A stretch of DNA of 51,535 nt from positions 1 to 51,535 of the forward strand of contig JAYVTG010000106.1 in NCBI GenBank assembly GCA_043774625.1, read 5' to 3'. The DNA is from JAAFIP01 sp043774625 (lineage in GTDB: Bacteria > Pseudomonadota > Gammaproteobacteria > Burkholderiales > Burkholderiaceae_C). Shown in pieces: positions 42,008 through 50,778 of the stretch; the first letter of the stretch is position 1; each line of letters opens with the position of its first letter. Under the pieces are notes generated by a model, which had not been told where the DNA came from, searched no databases, and was given only the letters and a program-made list of their open reading frames with translations. Position numbers and translations under genes: made by a program.

Positions 42008-42949
42008 ATGATCGACTTTGCGCAACGCACTCTTGACGGCATGCTGGACGGTGCAAGCTATGCACTGGTGGGCCTGGGTCTTACGCTGTCGTTTGGCGTG
42101 TTGCGCCGCTTGAATCTTGCGTATGGTGCGGGCGCGATGCTCTCCGCCTACCTGGGTGCCTGGGCCTTTGCGCGCTTTGGCCTGCCGTGGTGGGTTGTTG
42201 CTGCGATCATGGTGAGTGCAGCAGCTTTGATCGGCCTGTATGTTGAGTGCTTGTGTTTTTCAAGTGCAAATGAGCTGAGTACCACAGCTTCAGCCTTTGA
42301 TGGTACCCCGGCGGGCATTGACAATCGCGAGGTAGTCGTATTGGCGGCAAGTTTTGCGATCTGGATGCAACTGGAGCAGTTGGCGGTAAATCTGTTGCCA
42401 CGGCATCTGAATCCCTTCCCATCGCTTGCCGTGCAAAGCGAGTGGACACTGGGTGAATCGTTTGGCGGTCTCGTTCTGCGCAGCGATCGGTTGCTGCTGG
42501 CCTTGCTCGCGGTGGCGCTGACTTTTAGCCTTGCTCATTGGCTACGCGTCAGCCGCAGTGGCCTGGCTTGGCGCGCCAGCGCACAGCAGCGTACCGCTGC
42601 GTATCTGGCTGGCATGGCTGTGCCTCGGGTACAGCGCATGGCGTTTGTGGCGGCCTGCGCACTGTCGGGTCTAGCGGCATTCGCGGTGTTGGCTGTGGAG
42701 GGGCAAGTCACCCCGATGTTCGGCATGTGGGTGCTCATCAAAGGTCTGGTAGCAGCGATGCTCGGCGGCTTGGGTTCGCTGCGTGGGGTGCTGGCTGGCG
42801 GACTCTTGCTTGGTATTGCAGAGGCTCATGCACAGGCCGCGTTCGGCGCGCTTGGCCGTGAGTTCGCAACCTATGCGCTGCTGTTTGCAGCGCTCGTCGC
42901 ACGCCCGCTGTGGCGTGCTCAGCGCGATGGAGTATGCCATGCTGTTTGA
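42008..42949 (+). CDS. livH: Liv-type ABC transporter permease (LivH-like, second pair)
   Basis: A second LivH-type permease (313 aa) with GMLDGASYALVGLGLTLSFGVLRR, the ASAQQRTAAYLAGMAV loop and AMLGGLGSLRGVLAGG. It shares the fold but is clearly different in sequence from the first LivH in the cluster, so it is not a recent tandem copy. It follows livF by 18 bp and overlaps the next permease. No second binding protein or ATPase pair is present, so it may share LivGF. Confidence 0.9.
   Translation: MIDFAQRTLDGMLDGASYALVGLGLTLSFGVLRRLNLAYGAGAMLSAYLGAWAFARFGLPWWVVAAIMVSAAALIGLYVECLCFSSANELSTTASAFDGTPAGIDNREVVVLAASFAIWMQLEQLAVNLLPRHLNPFPSLAVQSEWTLGESFGGLVLRSDRLLLALLAVALTFSLAHWLRVSRSGLAWRASAQQRTAAYLAGMAVPRVQRMAFVAACALSGLAAFAVLAVEGQVTPMFGMWVLIKGLVAAMLGGLGSLRGVLAGGLLLGIAEAHAQAAFGALGREFATYALLFAALVARPLWRAQRDGVCHAV
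42929..42932 (+). promoter_or_regulatory. ribosome binding site deciding the second livM start
   Basis: GGAG lies 6 bp before the ATG at 42939; the alternative ATG at 42927 has no such site. Confidence 0.5.
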
Positions 42950-43880
42950 GCAGGGTATTGGCGTGGCCAGCGACATGATGATCATGTCGCTCTTGGCGCT
43001 GTCTGCTTACCTGATGCTGCTGGTGGGCCGCGTGTCCTTTGGTCAACAAGCCTTCTTTGGCCTGGGTGCCTATGCGTCGGGCCTGCTCACGGCAATGGCG
43101 CAGTGGCCACTGGCTGCTGCTTTGGCCTCTGGGGCTGCGTTGGGAGCGCTCACATCGCTGGCGCTGGCGTTGCCCACCATGCACTTGTCCGGCCTGCACT
43201 ATGCGGTAGCAACACTTGCGTTTGGCGAAATGACGCGCATTGCGCTGTCGAGCTGGAAATGGCAAATTGACCTTGGTGATGGCAACCTAGTAGGCCCTGC
43301 TGGCAGTGAGGGTTTTCGTGATATTCGCTGGTTGCTTGAAAACGATGTATCTGCGGTGCAGTATCTGCTGCTCGTCGGCTCATTGTTGGCCGTAATTTTG
43401 GTGGTTCTCGCACTATCGGAGCGCCTGCGCCTTGGTGTGTCGATGCGAATGCTCGGCCACGATGCCACACTCGCTGGCGCGTACAGCGTGCCCGTGCGGC
43501 GCTTGCGTCTCGTAGCTGCGGCTGCGGCTGGCGCGCTCGCCGCGCTGGGCGGAGGCTTGTACGCGCATCGCACCACTTACATTGAGCCGGCCTTGTTTGA
43601 CCCTATGCTCGGTGTACATGCCGTGGGTTATGCCCTGATCGGTGGCCTGGGTACTGCCTTGGGCCCTATCGTTGGCGTGTTGATAGATCTCGGCTTGCTG
43701 GAGGCCACACGTATATTTGCTGGCTGGCGCATGGTGGTGTTTGGTGGCCTTGTTGCTCTGTTTCTACGCTACAGACCACGCGGCCTGCTGGACGAAGGAC
43801 TGGTGCATCACTTGCTCAAATCAACTAGGCCAAGAGCTGCCTTGCGCGGCAATACCTCTGGCACAAAGGCCATGCGATGA
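42939..43880 (+). CDS. livM: Liv-type ABC transporter permease (LivM-like, second pair)
   Basis: Second LivM-type permease (313 aa): VGRVSFGQQAFFGLGAYASG, LHYAVATLAFGEMTRIALSS, and MLGHDATLAGAYSVPVRRLRL. The start at 42939 is chosen for its GGAG site; it overlaps the preceding gene by 11 bp and the following small gene by 4 bp, so the operon is tightly coupled. Confidence 0.9.
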   Translation: MLFEQGIGVASDMMIMSLLALSAYLMLLVGRVSFGQQAFFGLGAYASGLLTAMAQWPLAAALASGAALGALTSLALALPTMHLSGLHYAVATLAFGEMTRIALSSWKWQIDLGDGNLVGPAGSEGFRDIRWLLENDVSAVQYLLLVGSLLAVILVVLALSERLRLGVSMRMLGHDATLAGAYSVPVRRLRLVAAAAAGALAALGGGLYAHRTTYIEPALFDPMLGVHAVGYALIGGLGTALGPIVGVLIDLGLLEATRIFAGWRMVVFGGLVALFLRYRPRGLLDEGLVHHLLKSTRPRAALRGNTSGTKAMR

Positions 43881-44287
43881 GCCGCGCTCTGGTTGCTACC
43901 CTGAGCCTGATTGCTGCTTGTAATGCGCTCGCAGCGCAACGCGTGGACGCAAGCATGAGTTGCGTCAGTTTTGATGATGGCCCGCAACTTGAATGCACGG
44001 TTGCCCTGCGCCAATCTGCCAGACCATTGGCCGGTGCCACGGTCAAGCTCAGCGCTGACATGCCCTCAATGCCAATGGTGCACGCGGTGCGCCCCGTGGC
44101 CGCTGCGCCCACCTCAACCCCAGGTGAGTATCGCGGCGTGCTCACGCTAGAGATGGAAGGCACTTGGGCCGTCATGATCGACGTATCGGCCACGGCCTTG
44201 CGTGATCGCGTCGTCAAAACCGTGAATGTGTTTGAGTGCGAACCCAGCAAACGCTGCCCCGCTCTACCACCGAAAAGTATGAAATAA
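43877..44287 (+). CDS. small exported FixH/YtkA-like protein
   Basis: A 136-residue protein with a signal peptide (MSRALVATLSLIAACNALAA) and a single beta-rich domain resembling the FixH/YtkA type, with ATVKLSADMPSMPMVHAVRPV followed by GEYRGVLTLEMEGTWAVMIDV. The MPSMPM stretch is methionine-rich, as in copper-handling relatives of this fold. Overlaps the second livM by 4 bp (ATGA) and precedes the SDR gene, so it is part of the operon, which is an unexpected place for such a protein. Confidence 0.75.
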   Translation: MSRALVATLSLIAACNALAAQRVDASMSCVSFDDGPQLECTVALRQSARPLAGATVKLSADMPSMPMVHAVRPVAAAPTSTPGEYRGVLTLEMEGTWAVMIDVSATALRDRVVKTVNVFECEPSKRCPALPPKSMK

Positions 44288-44298
44288 AGGAGAAATAT

Positions 44299-45057
44299 AT
44301 GGTCGCCCATGATCTACTCAAAGACCGTACCATCATCGTCACCGGCGCTGCCACCGGCATTGGCCAGGCTTTTGCACTGGGCTGCGCCTTGCAAGGTGCC
44401 AGTGTGGTGGTGGCAGACATGAACGCAGCCGACGAAACGATGTTGGCCATCGAGGCAGCGGGTGCCAAAGCGCTGGCCGTGAAGGTGGACGTGAGCGACG
44501 AGGCTTCCACGCAAGCCATGGCCGATGCCGCCATGAAGCGCTTTGGTCGCATCGACGGTTTGGTGAACAACGCTGCCTATTTCCGCGAAGTCAAGCTCAC
44601 CGAGTTCGAGAATATCGACCCAGCGGTGTGGCAGCGCACCTTCGATGTGAACGTGAAAGGTGTTTGGCTGGCCTGCAAGGCGGTGCTGCCGGCGATGCGC
44701 GCACAGGGCAGTGGCAGTATTGTCAACATTGCCTCGGTAGTGGCGTTGGCCGGACAACCAGGGTATTTGCACTACGTGGCCAGCAAAGGCGCGGTGCTGG
44801 CCATGACCAAAGGTTTGGCCAAAGAACTTGGCAAATATGGCGTGCGTGCCAACGTGATTGCGCCAGGCTTTGTGATCACCGACGCCACCAAAAACCGCCC
44901 GGTCGAATGGCAGCAAAGTTTCTTGAAAGCACGCGCCTTGCAACGCGAGCAAAAGCCAGACGACTTGGTGGGCACGGCACTGTACCTGCTCTCCGACCTT
45001 GCCGGGTTTGTTTCAGGGCAGACCGTGGTCGTCGATGGCGGCCATATCATGTATTAA
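44299..45057 (+). CDS. SDR-family NAD(P)-dependent oxidoreductase
   Basis: Classical short-chain dehydrogenase (252 aa): nucleotide-binding TGAATGIG at 15-22, VNNAAY around 89-94, catalytic S146, Y159 and K163 in YLHYVASKGAV, and a C-terminal FVSGQTVVVDGG. Likely oxidises an alcohol of the imported substrate. AAGGAG precedes the ATG at 44299. Second gene downstream of the permeases, followed by the glutathione-transferase-like gene. Confidence 0.93.
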   Translation: MVAHDLLKDRTIIVTGAATGIGQAFALGCALQGASVVVADMNAADETMLAIEAAGAKALAVKVDVSDEASTQAMADAAMKRFGRIDGLVNNAAYFREVKLTEFENIDPAVWQRTFDVNVKGVWLACKAVLPAMRAQGSGSIVNIASVVALAGQPGYLHYVASKGAVLAMTKGLAKELGKYGVRANVIAPGFVITDATKNRPVEWQQSFLKARALQREQKPDDLVGTALYLLSDLAGFVSGQTVVVDGGHIMY

Positions 45058-45092
45058 GTTCAACGCAACACAACACTAAAGGAGACATTTTT

Positions 45093-46019
45093 GTGAGCGA
45101 CTTCATTCTGCACCACTACGCCTTCTCCACCTTCTCGGAGAAGATTCGCATAACGCTTGGCTACAAGGGCCTGACCTACCGTTCGGTGGACATTCCCGGC
45201 CTGCCGCCGCGTCCGCTACTCTCGCCACTCACCGGCGGCTACCGCCGCGCACCCATACTGCAAATCGGTGCGGACATATATTGCGACACCAATTGCATCT
45301 TGCCAGCCATTGAGCGTCTGCACCCCACACCAACGCTAGCCCCCGCAGCGAGTGCCGGCATTGCGCAGGGCCTGGGCTTTGCCTGGGAACGACAAATGTG
45401 GATTCCGACCATCGGTGTATTGGTTCATTACATCGGCGAGCACATCCCGCCCGAGTTCATCAAGGATCGCAAGGAAGGTTACTTGGGCATCGACATTAGC
45501 AAAGCTGCCATGGCTCCGCAGTTTGAGCAGCATTTGCAGTTCGTGCGTGCGCAAGTAGCCTGGCTAAATCGCGCACTGTCCGATGGCCGCAGGTTCCTGT
45601 TTGGCAACGAGCCCAGCGCCGCCGACCTGGCCTGTTGGCAAACCATTTTCTTGCTGCGCAAGAACTGCCCGCCTGAGGTGGATGTGTTGGTGGGTTTTGC
45701 ACCACTGGTGCCCTGGTACGAGCGCATTGCGGCTTTTGGTCATGGCAAACCGACGCCCATGACCAGCGAAGAAGCCTTTGCCGCCGCGCGCGATGCCAAG
45801 CCCGCACCGGTGACGCATCTGCAAGCCAATGGTGACCCTGGTGGTATCAAAGCCGGCACCAAGGTCACGGTCACTCCTGACGACAATGCACGCGTGCCAG
45901 TGACAGGCACGCTTGTGGCCGCCAGCGACAGCGAAGTAGTGATTCACCACCACGATAAAGAAGCGGGTGACTTGCACGTTCACTTCCCGCGCCTAGGCTT
46001 TGACATCAAGTCCGTCTGA
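45093..46019 (+). CDS. glutathione S-transferase-like protein with C-terminal extension
   Basis: A 308-residue protein with a thioredoxin-like N-terminal domain (HHYAFSTFSEKIRITLGYKG, about 5-85) and a helical GST C-terminal domain (about 95-225, SAADLACWQTIFLLRK). It carries an extra beta-rich tail of about 75 residues (VTHLQANGDPGGIKAG to the end) absent from ordinary GSTs. The start is GTG at 45093 with GGAG upstream; the open frame extends upstream only inside the SDR gene. Probably adds or removes glutathione on the pathway intermediate. Confidence 0.85.
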   Translation: MSDFILHHYAFSTFSEKIRITLGYKGLTYRSVDIPGLPPRPLLSPLTGGYRRAPILQIGADIYCDTNCILPAIERLHPTPTLAPAASAGIAQGLGFAWERQMWIPTIGVLVHYIGEHIPPEFIKDRKEGYLGIDISKAAMAPQFEQHLQFVRAQVAWLNRALSDGRRFLFGNEPSAADLACWQTIFLLRKNCPPEVDVLVGFAPLVPWYERIAAFGHGKPTPMTSEEAFAAARDAKPAPVTHLQANGDPGGIKAGTKVTVTPDDNARVPVTGTLVAASDSEVVIHHHDKEAGDLHVHFPRLGFDIKSV

Positions 46020-46044
46020 ACATAACCCCAAGGAGACTACAACT

Positions 46045-46467
46045 ATGCCAACCGTACAAGACACCAATAAACAACTGTGCCGCGATTACTTTCAGGCATT
46101 TCTCAAAGGCGACCGCGCCTGGATGCAAAAGAACATCGCGCCCACTTTCGAGCGCCACGACCCCGGCCTACCCTTCGAGGTGAAGGGGCCTGATGGCGTG
46201 TACCAATTGCACCAAGCGCTGATGCCCGCCTTCCCCGACATGGAGTTGCCGCTGCACGATTTTGTGGCCGAGGGCGAAAAGGTACTGGTACGCCTGTCCA
46301 TCCACGCCACCCATACTGGGCCTTTTGGCGACTTGGCAGCCACGGACAAGCGCATCAATGTGAACGTGCTGGATCTGTTCCAGTTCCGCGACGGTGTGCT
46401 GGTGGAGCACTGGGCGCAGCTTGACAATTTGGGCATGATGAAGCAGCTTGGAGCCGTTGCTGCCTAA
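46045..46467 (+). CDS. SnoaL-like/ester cyclase family protein
   Basis: A 140-residue SnoaL-like NTF2-fold protein, with DYFQAFLKGDRAWMQKNIAP, PGLPFEVKGPDGVYQLHQAL and LDLFQFRDGVLVEHWAQLD. Members include cyclases, isomerases and hydratases; the reaction here is unknown. AAGGAG precedes the ATG at 46045. Lies between the two glutathione-transferase genes in one operon. Confidence 0.87.
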   Translation: MPTVQDTNKQLCRDYFQAFLKGDRAWMQKNIAPTFERHDPGLPFEVKGPDGVYQLHQALMPAFPDMELPLHDFVAEGEKVLVRLSIHATHTGPFGDLAATDKRINVNVLDLFQFRDGVLVEHWAQLDNLGMMKQLGAVAA

Positions 46468-46478
46468 AGGAAATCGCC

Positions 46479-47084
46479 ATGCAACTACTCGCCAACACCA
46501 CCTCACCCTTTGTACGCATTGCACGCATAGGCATGATCGAAAAAGGACTTAACGTAGAACCCATCATCGTGGACCCTTGGGCGGACGATGCCCGCTTGCG
46601 CGCGGCCAATGCAGCAGTGCGTGTCCCCACGCTGGTGTTGGATGACGGCACGCCGATTTCGGAATGCATGGCGATTGTGATGTGGCTAGAACGCAGATAC
46701 CCAACTCAGCCCAGCTATTTGGGCGACGGCAGCGATGTGGACGGCATCCTCGCGCGCGCTGGAGCAGCCATTGGTGTGATTGAGGCGGCCACCATCACCC
46801 TGATCACGCGCAAAGTAACAGCTCCGATACTGTTCGACGAAACTCCTGTGGGCTTGCGCCGACGCCGTACCATGGCCGAAGGCATTGCGCGGCTGGAGGA
46901 GCAGGCCGACAAACTGGGCCGCAATCCCACGCCTACGCTGGACGATGCAGCCGCCGTGACGGCGCTCGACTATTTACGGTTTCGCTTCCCCGATGCTGCT
47001 TGGCTACCGCCGCTGCCCAAGCTGGACGCGCTCTCGGCCAAGCTGCGCCAAAGGCCGTCGTTTGCGCTGTCCATGCCGCGCTGA
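46479..47084 (+). CDS. glutathione S-transferase family protein
   Basis: A 201-residue GST of usual size. The N-terminal thioredoxin domain has MQLLANTTSPFVRIARIGM, in which S9 is the likely glutathione-activating residue, and NAAVRVPTLVLDDGTPISECMAI with the cis-Pro. The helical domain follows. Second glutathione-linked protein of the cluster; follows the SnoaL gene by 11 bp. The lysR gene converges with it. Confidence 0.9.
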   Translation: MQLLANTTSPFVRIARIGMIEKGLNVEPIIVDPWADDARLRAANAAVRVPTLVLDDGTPISECMAIVMWLERRYPTQPSYLGDGSDVDGILARAGAAIGVIEAATITLITRKVTAPILFDETPVGLRRRRTMAEGIARLEEQADKLGRNPTPTLDDAAAVTALDYLRFRFPDAAWLPPLPKLDALSAKLRQRPSFALSMPR

Positions 47085-47105
47085 GTGTTGCGTTGCATGG
47101 CTCTA

Positions 47106-48014
47106 CTAAACCACCGCTGGCGCGTCCTCGCGGGCAATCGCCTCCAAGTGCGCCGCCAGCAACGCGAGGGGGGTTTGAGCTGCCGGTTGACTGCGCATGC
47201 AAATGCGCATGTGGCGTAGCGCCCAGTCGTCAGAAAGTGGTAGCACCCGTAGCTGCATGGCGTGGGCAAAGCTGCGCGCCGCTGCCATTGGCAAAATGCC
47301 CACGCCCAATCTGGCCTGAACGGCACGGCAAACCGCTTCGAAGCTTCTCACCTGCACGCGCAGCGCCATCGGCCGCATGTGCTGCGCAGCCTGGGATGTA
47401 AGTAAACGTGTGAGGGTGCTTCCCCCCTCCAAACCAACGAGGTCGCGACCAAGCAAATCAGCAAACGCAATAGTCGCTGCGGTAATGTCATCGCTCTCAT
47501 GCACAATAGCTGCGAGTTGATCAGTTCGATAGCTGCGACACCAAAGCCCCTCCGCCACGGCACCATCAACCACAACACCCAAATCCGCTTCGCCGCTGCG
47601 TACCCTGCGCACCACCTCATCGCTCCACGATTCCTCCAGCACGATACGAATGGTTTCGTGCGCTACTTGAAATGCTGCAATATCAGAAGGCAAAAACTGG
47701 GTCATTGCCGAGGTGTTGCCCAAAACCCGCAAAACGGCATTTTTTCCCGAGGAATAGTTGCTCATCTCTGAGCGCATCTGGTTGACGGCAGCAATCACCT
47801 CGCGCGCGTGCTTGAGCAGGTGCTCCCCAGCGGGAGTGAGATCCAGGCCGCGCGAGTGGCGCTCGAAAAGCTGGGCTTTGAACTGGTGCTCCAGCAGCGA
47901 GAGGCGGCGGCTGGCAGCCGGCACGGTGATGTAGCAAGCCTCGGCCGCGCGGGTGAGGTTGCGCATGTCGCTTGCTTTGACAAACAATGCCAGGGAGTCT
48001 ATATCTGGGAGCAT
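47106..48014 (-). CDS. LysR-family transcriptional regulator
   Basis: LysR-type regulator (302 aa). The N-terminal winged helix-turn-helix is at about 4-62 (SLALFVKASDMRNLTRAAEAC, PAASRRLSLLE); the rest is the ligand-binding domain with the usual two lobes. It is divergent from the aldehyde dehydrogenase gene across a 148-bp gap and convergent with the GST gene, the arrangement expected for the local activator of the cluster. The coinducer is unknown. Confidence 0.92.
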   Translation of the reverse strand: MLPDIDSLALFVKASDMRNLTRAAEACYITVPAASRRLSLLEHQFKAQLFERHSRGLDLTPAGEHLLKHAREVIAAVNQMRSEMSNYSSGKNAVLRVLGNTSAMTQFLPSDIAAFQVAHETIRIVLEESWSDEVVRRVRSGEADLGVVVDGAVAEGLWCRSYRTDQLAAIVHESDDITAATIAFADLLGRDLVGLEGGSTLTRLLTSQAAQHMRPMALRVQVRSFEAVCRAVQARLGVGILPMAAARSFAHAMQLRVLPLSDDWALRHMRICMRSQPAAQTPLALLAAHLEAIAREDAPAVV

Positions 48015-48162
48015 AAAGGCATTCTAAGAGCTGCCGGTGCCCAATTTTCTAGTGGATTGCACGGAGAACAACGCGCCGTTGCCCAGTTTCCAATTCAAGC
48101 GGCGGTACTTAGGCCGTATAGTTTGTTAAAGTTCTATTCATCAAATACCTGAGGATGCAAGC

Positions 48163-49596
48163 ATGAAGCTAATGTTTATTGGTGGCCGCTGGCTGCCCGC
48201 CCAAGACGGCCGCACTATTGCCGTTGTGTCGCCCGCCGATGGCGTGGAGTTTGACCAAATCCCGCGCGGTGGCGCACAAGAGGTAAATCAGGCCGTGACC
48301 GCTGCCCGGGCAGCCGTGGACGGCCCTTGGGGTCGGCTCACATCCACCGAGCGTGGCCGCATCCTGATCAAAATTGGCCAAGCCGTACTTGACCACGAGG
48401 AGGAGTTGGCGCAAATCGAGGCGCGTGACACCGGCAAACCCATGACCACCGCGCGCAACGACATCAAAGTGCTGGCGCGATATTTTGAGTTCTATGGCTC
48501 GGCTGCAGACAAGGTACATGGCGAAACCATTCCTTTCTTGACCGGCCACCAGGTCAGCCTGCTACGCGAGCCGCTGGGCGTTACCGCGCACATCATTCCC
48601 TGGAATTACCCAGCGCAAATGATGGGCCGCACCGTGGCACCAGCGCTGGCTATGGGCAATGGCGTAGTGCTCAAACCGGCGGAGGACACCAGCTTGTCTG
48701 CGCTGCGCATAGCCGAAATTGCCACGGCTGCTGGCCTGCCGGAGGGCGCGCTCAACATCGTCACCGGCCTGGGCGAAGAAGCTGGCGCGGCGCTGGCGGC
48801 GCATCCGGGGATTGATTTCGTCTCTTTCACCGGCTCCAACGAAGTGGGCACCCTGGTGCAACAAGCTGCCGCCAAGAATGCCGTGAAGTGCGTGTTGGAG
48901 CTGGGTGGCAAGTCGCCGCAGATTGTGTTTGACGATGTAGACGTGGCACGCGCGGTGCCCATCATCGTCCGTGCCATTGTGCAAAACGCTGGTCAAACGT
49001 GCACAGCAGGCAGTCGTTTGCTGGTCCAACGCACGGTCTACGACAGTTTTGTAGCGCGGGTGGCCGAAGCCTTTGCCAAGGTGCGTGTGGGCACGCCAGA
49101 GATGGATTTTGACTGCGGCCCGGTGATGAACCCCGCCCAACTCAAGCGCGTGCGGCGCTATGTCGATGGTGCGCGCGCAGCGGGCATCCCCGTGATTGCC
49201 GAGGGCAGCATTGCTGCGGACGCGCCAGCCACAGGCTACTACGTCAAACCCACGCTATTTGGCCCCGTGCCACGCGACGCCGTGCTGGCGCGCGAAGAGG
49301 TGTTTGGCCCGGTACTGGCCGCCATGCCCTTTGACGACGAGGCAGACGCCATTGGCCTGGCCAACAGCACCGATTACGGCCTGCTGGCCGCCGTGTGGAC
49401 GGAAAACGCTGGCCGCTTGCACCGCGTAGCCAAGGCCGTGCGGGCTGGCCAGGTGTTTATGAATTGCTATGGCGCGGGCGGCGGCGTGGAGTTGCCCTTT
49501 GGCGGCACCAAGCGCAGCGGCCATGGGCGCGAAAAGGGTTTGCTTGCGCTGGAAGAGGTGAGCACCACCAAAACACTGGTTCACTACCACGGTTGA
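48163..49596 (+). CDS. NAD(P)-dependent aldehyde dehydrogenase
   Basis: Aldehyde dehydrogenase superfamily (477 aa). Cofactor region IIPWNYPAQMMGRT and FTGSNEVG, general base E246 in LELGGKSP, nucleophile C280 in GQTCTAGSR, and the C-terminal PFGGTKRSGHGREKG. Oxidises a pathway aldehyde to the acid, which the CoA-transferase could then activate. GAGGA precedes the ATG. The second SDR gene follows after 11 bp. Confidence 0.94.
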   Translation: MKLMFIGGRWLPAQDGRTIAVVSPADGVEFDQIPRGGAQEVNQAVTAARAAVDGPWGRLTSTERGRILIKIGQAVLDHEEELAQIEARDTGKPMTTARNDIKVLARYFEFYGSAADKVHGETIPFLTGHQVSLLREPLGVTAHIIPWNYPAQMMGRTVAPALAMGNGVVLKPAEDTSLSALRIAEIATAAGLPEGALNIVTGLGEEAGAALAAHPGIDFVSFTGSNEVGTLVQQAAAKNAVKCVLELGGKSPQIVFDDVDVARAVPIIVRAIVQNAGQTCTAGSRLLVQRTVYDSFVARVAEAFAKVRVGTPEMDFDCGPVMNPAQLKRVRRYVDGARAAGIPVIAEGSIAADAPATGYYVKPTLFGPVPRDAVLAREEVFGPVLAAMPFDDEADAIGLANSTDYGLLAAVWTENAGRLHRVAKAVRAGQVFMNCYGAGGGVELPFGGTKRSGHGREKGLLALEEVSTTKTLVHYHG

Positions 49597-49607
49597 AAGG
49601 TACAGCA

Positions 49608-50364
49608 ATGGAACAACTTCAGGGTAAGGTGGCTATTGTCACAGGCGGTGCGAACGGTTTTGGCAAGGCCATTGCGCGTTTGTATGTGGCTGAAGGTGCG
49701 CGAGTGGTCGTTGCCGATATGGCCGAGGACAAAGGCCAGGCACTGGCCAAAGAGCTGGGGCCACAAGCCGCGCGCTTTTGTGGCTTGCGACGTGGCCAGT
49801 GGCGCGGCGGTAGCCGCCCTGGTGAATGCACGTGTGCAGCACTTTGGCGTGCCCGACATCGTGGTGAACAACGCTGGCACCACGCACCCTAACCGTCCCA
49901 TGCTGGAGGTAGACGAAGCCACGTTTGACCGCATGTACGCAGTGAACGTGAAATCCATCTTCCACATGGCGCACGCGGTGGTGCCACTGATGCGAAAGCG
50001 GCGCGCGGGCGTAATTCTCAACATCGGCTCTACTGCTGGCATCCGCCCCCGGCCGGGTCTGACCTGGTACAACGGCTCCAAGGGCGCAGTGAACTTACTC
50101 TCCAAGTCCATGGCGGTGGAATTGGGGCCAGATGGCATTCGCGTCAACGCCATCTGCCCGGTGATTGGTGAAACTGGCCTGCTAGAGAAGTTCATGGGCA
50201 TGCCCGACACACCGGAGAACCGCGCCAAGTTCATCGCTACCATTCCCCTGGGTCGCCTGTCACGACCCGCAGATGTGGCAGCCGCTGCCCTGTTTTTAGC
50301 CAGCGACGCAGCGTCCTTTATCAGCGGCGTGGAGTTTTCGGTGGATGGTGGCCGTACCGTTTGA
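49608..50364 (+). pseudogene. SDR-family oxidoreductase, split by a one-base frameshift
   Basis: Removing one T from the run at 49776-49779 gives a continuous 251-residue short-chain dehydrogenase. Present sequence: KVAIVTGGANGFGKAIAR (nucleotide site) in the first frame, then FVACDVASG, VNNAGT, the catalytic WYNGSKGAV and the closing FISGVEFSVDGG in the second. All catalytic residues survive. Either a recent inactivating insertion or a base error. It would be the second alcohol dehydrogenase of the cluster, co-transcribed with the aldehyde dehydrogenase. Confidence 0.85.
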
Positions 50365-50526
50365 CGCTCTACGCCTGCACTGGGCAGCTAATGGCTTGGC
50401 AAACGGATGCGGATAGGAAATTCAACCGCCTGAGGCAAGGTTAACTGAGTTCTCACTTACGTCATTGTTCAGATTTGTCGAGCCACTTCTCTACAGAGAG
50501 GTTAAATTTTCTGTACGCGCATCGGC

Positions 50527-50769
50527 ATGAACTCCTCGGATAACGCTGCTACAAACACTGACCTGACACAAGAGCGTGCCAAGTCAGGTGCGGTGCTGGC
50601 ACGCGAAGCGGGAGTGCCTTTTCAGCCGCCACTGGGTAAGGCATCTGGGGGCGACCCCATCGCCGAGTGGATGGGCCTGATGGAGGTGGTGCAAATGCTT
50701 TGCCCTGTGTGGTCTGTGCGTGACAGGCCAATGCAGGGCATCATTGGAAAATCTAGTAAAAAGCCCTGA
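50527..50769 (+). CDS. small hypothetical protein
   Basis: An 80-residue open frame starting at ATG 50527 without a clear ribosome site. The C-terminal half (AEWMGLMEVVQMLCPVWSVRD) has the look of a conserved small protein, possibly truncated at its end (MQGIIGKSSKKP). I do not recognise a family with confidence. Lies between the catabolic cluster and the decayed lpd. Confidence 0.5.
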   Translation: MNSSDNAATNTDLTQERAKSGAVLAREAGVPFQPPLGKASGGDPIAEWMGLMEVVQMLCPVWSVRDRPMQGIIGKSSKKP

Positions 50770-50778
50770 AACCCATAC

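Noticed and set aside
44628..45092. Upstream extension of the GST-like frame
   Set aside because: It lies wholly within the SDR gene in another frame; the GTG at 45093 has a proper ribosome site.
48118..48137. ATAG-N12-CTAT dyad upstream of the aldehyde dehydrogenase as a LysR box
   Set aside because: Arms of only 4 bp; such a dyad is expected by chance in a gap this size.
36149..50364. Calling the cluster an isoprene degradation locus
   Set aside because: The diagnostic isoABCDEF monooxygenase genes are absent and the proteins are only family-level matches; a Liv importer also makes no sense for a gas.
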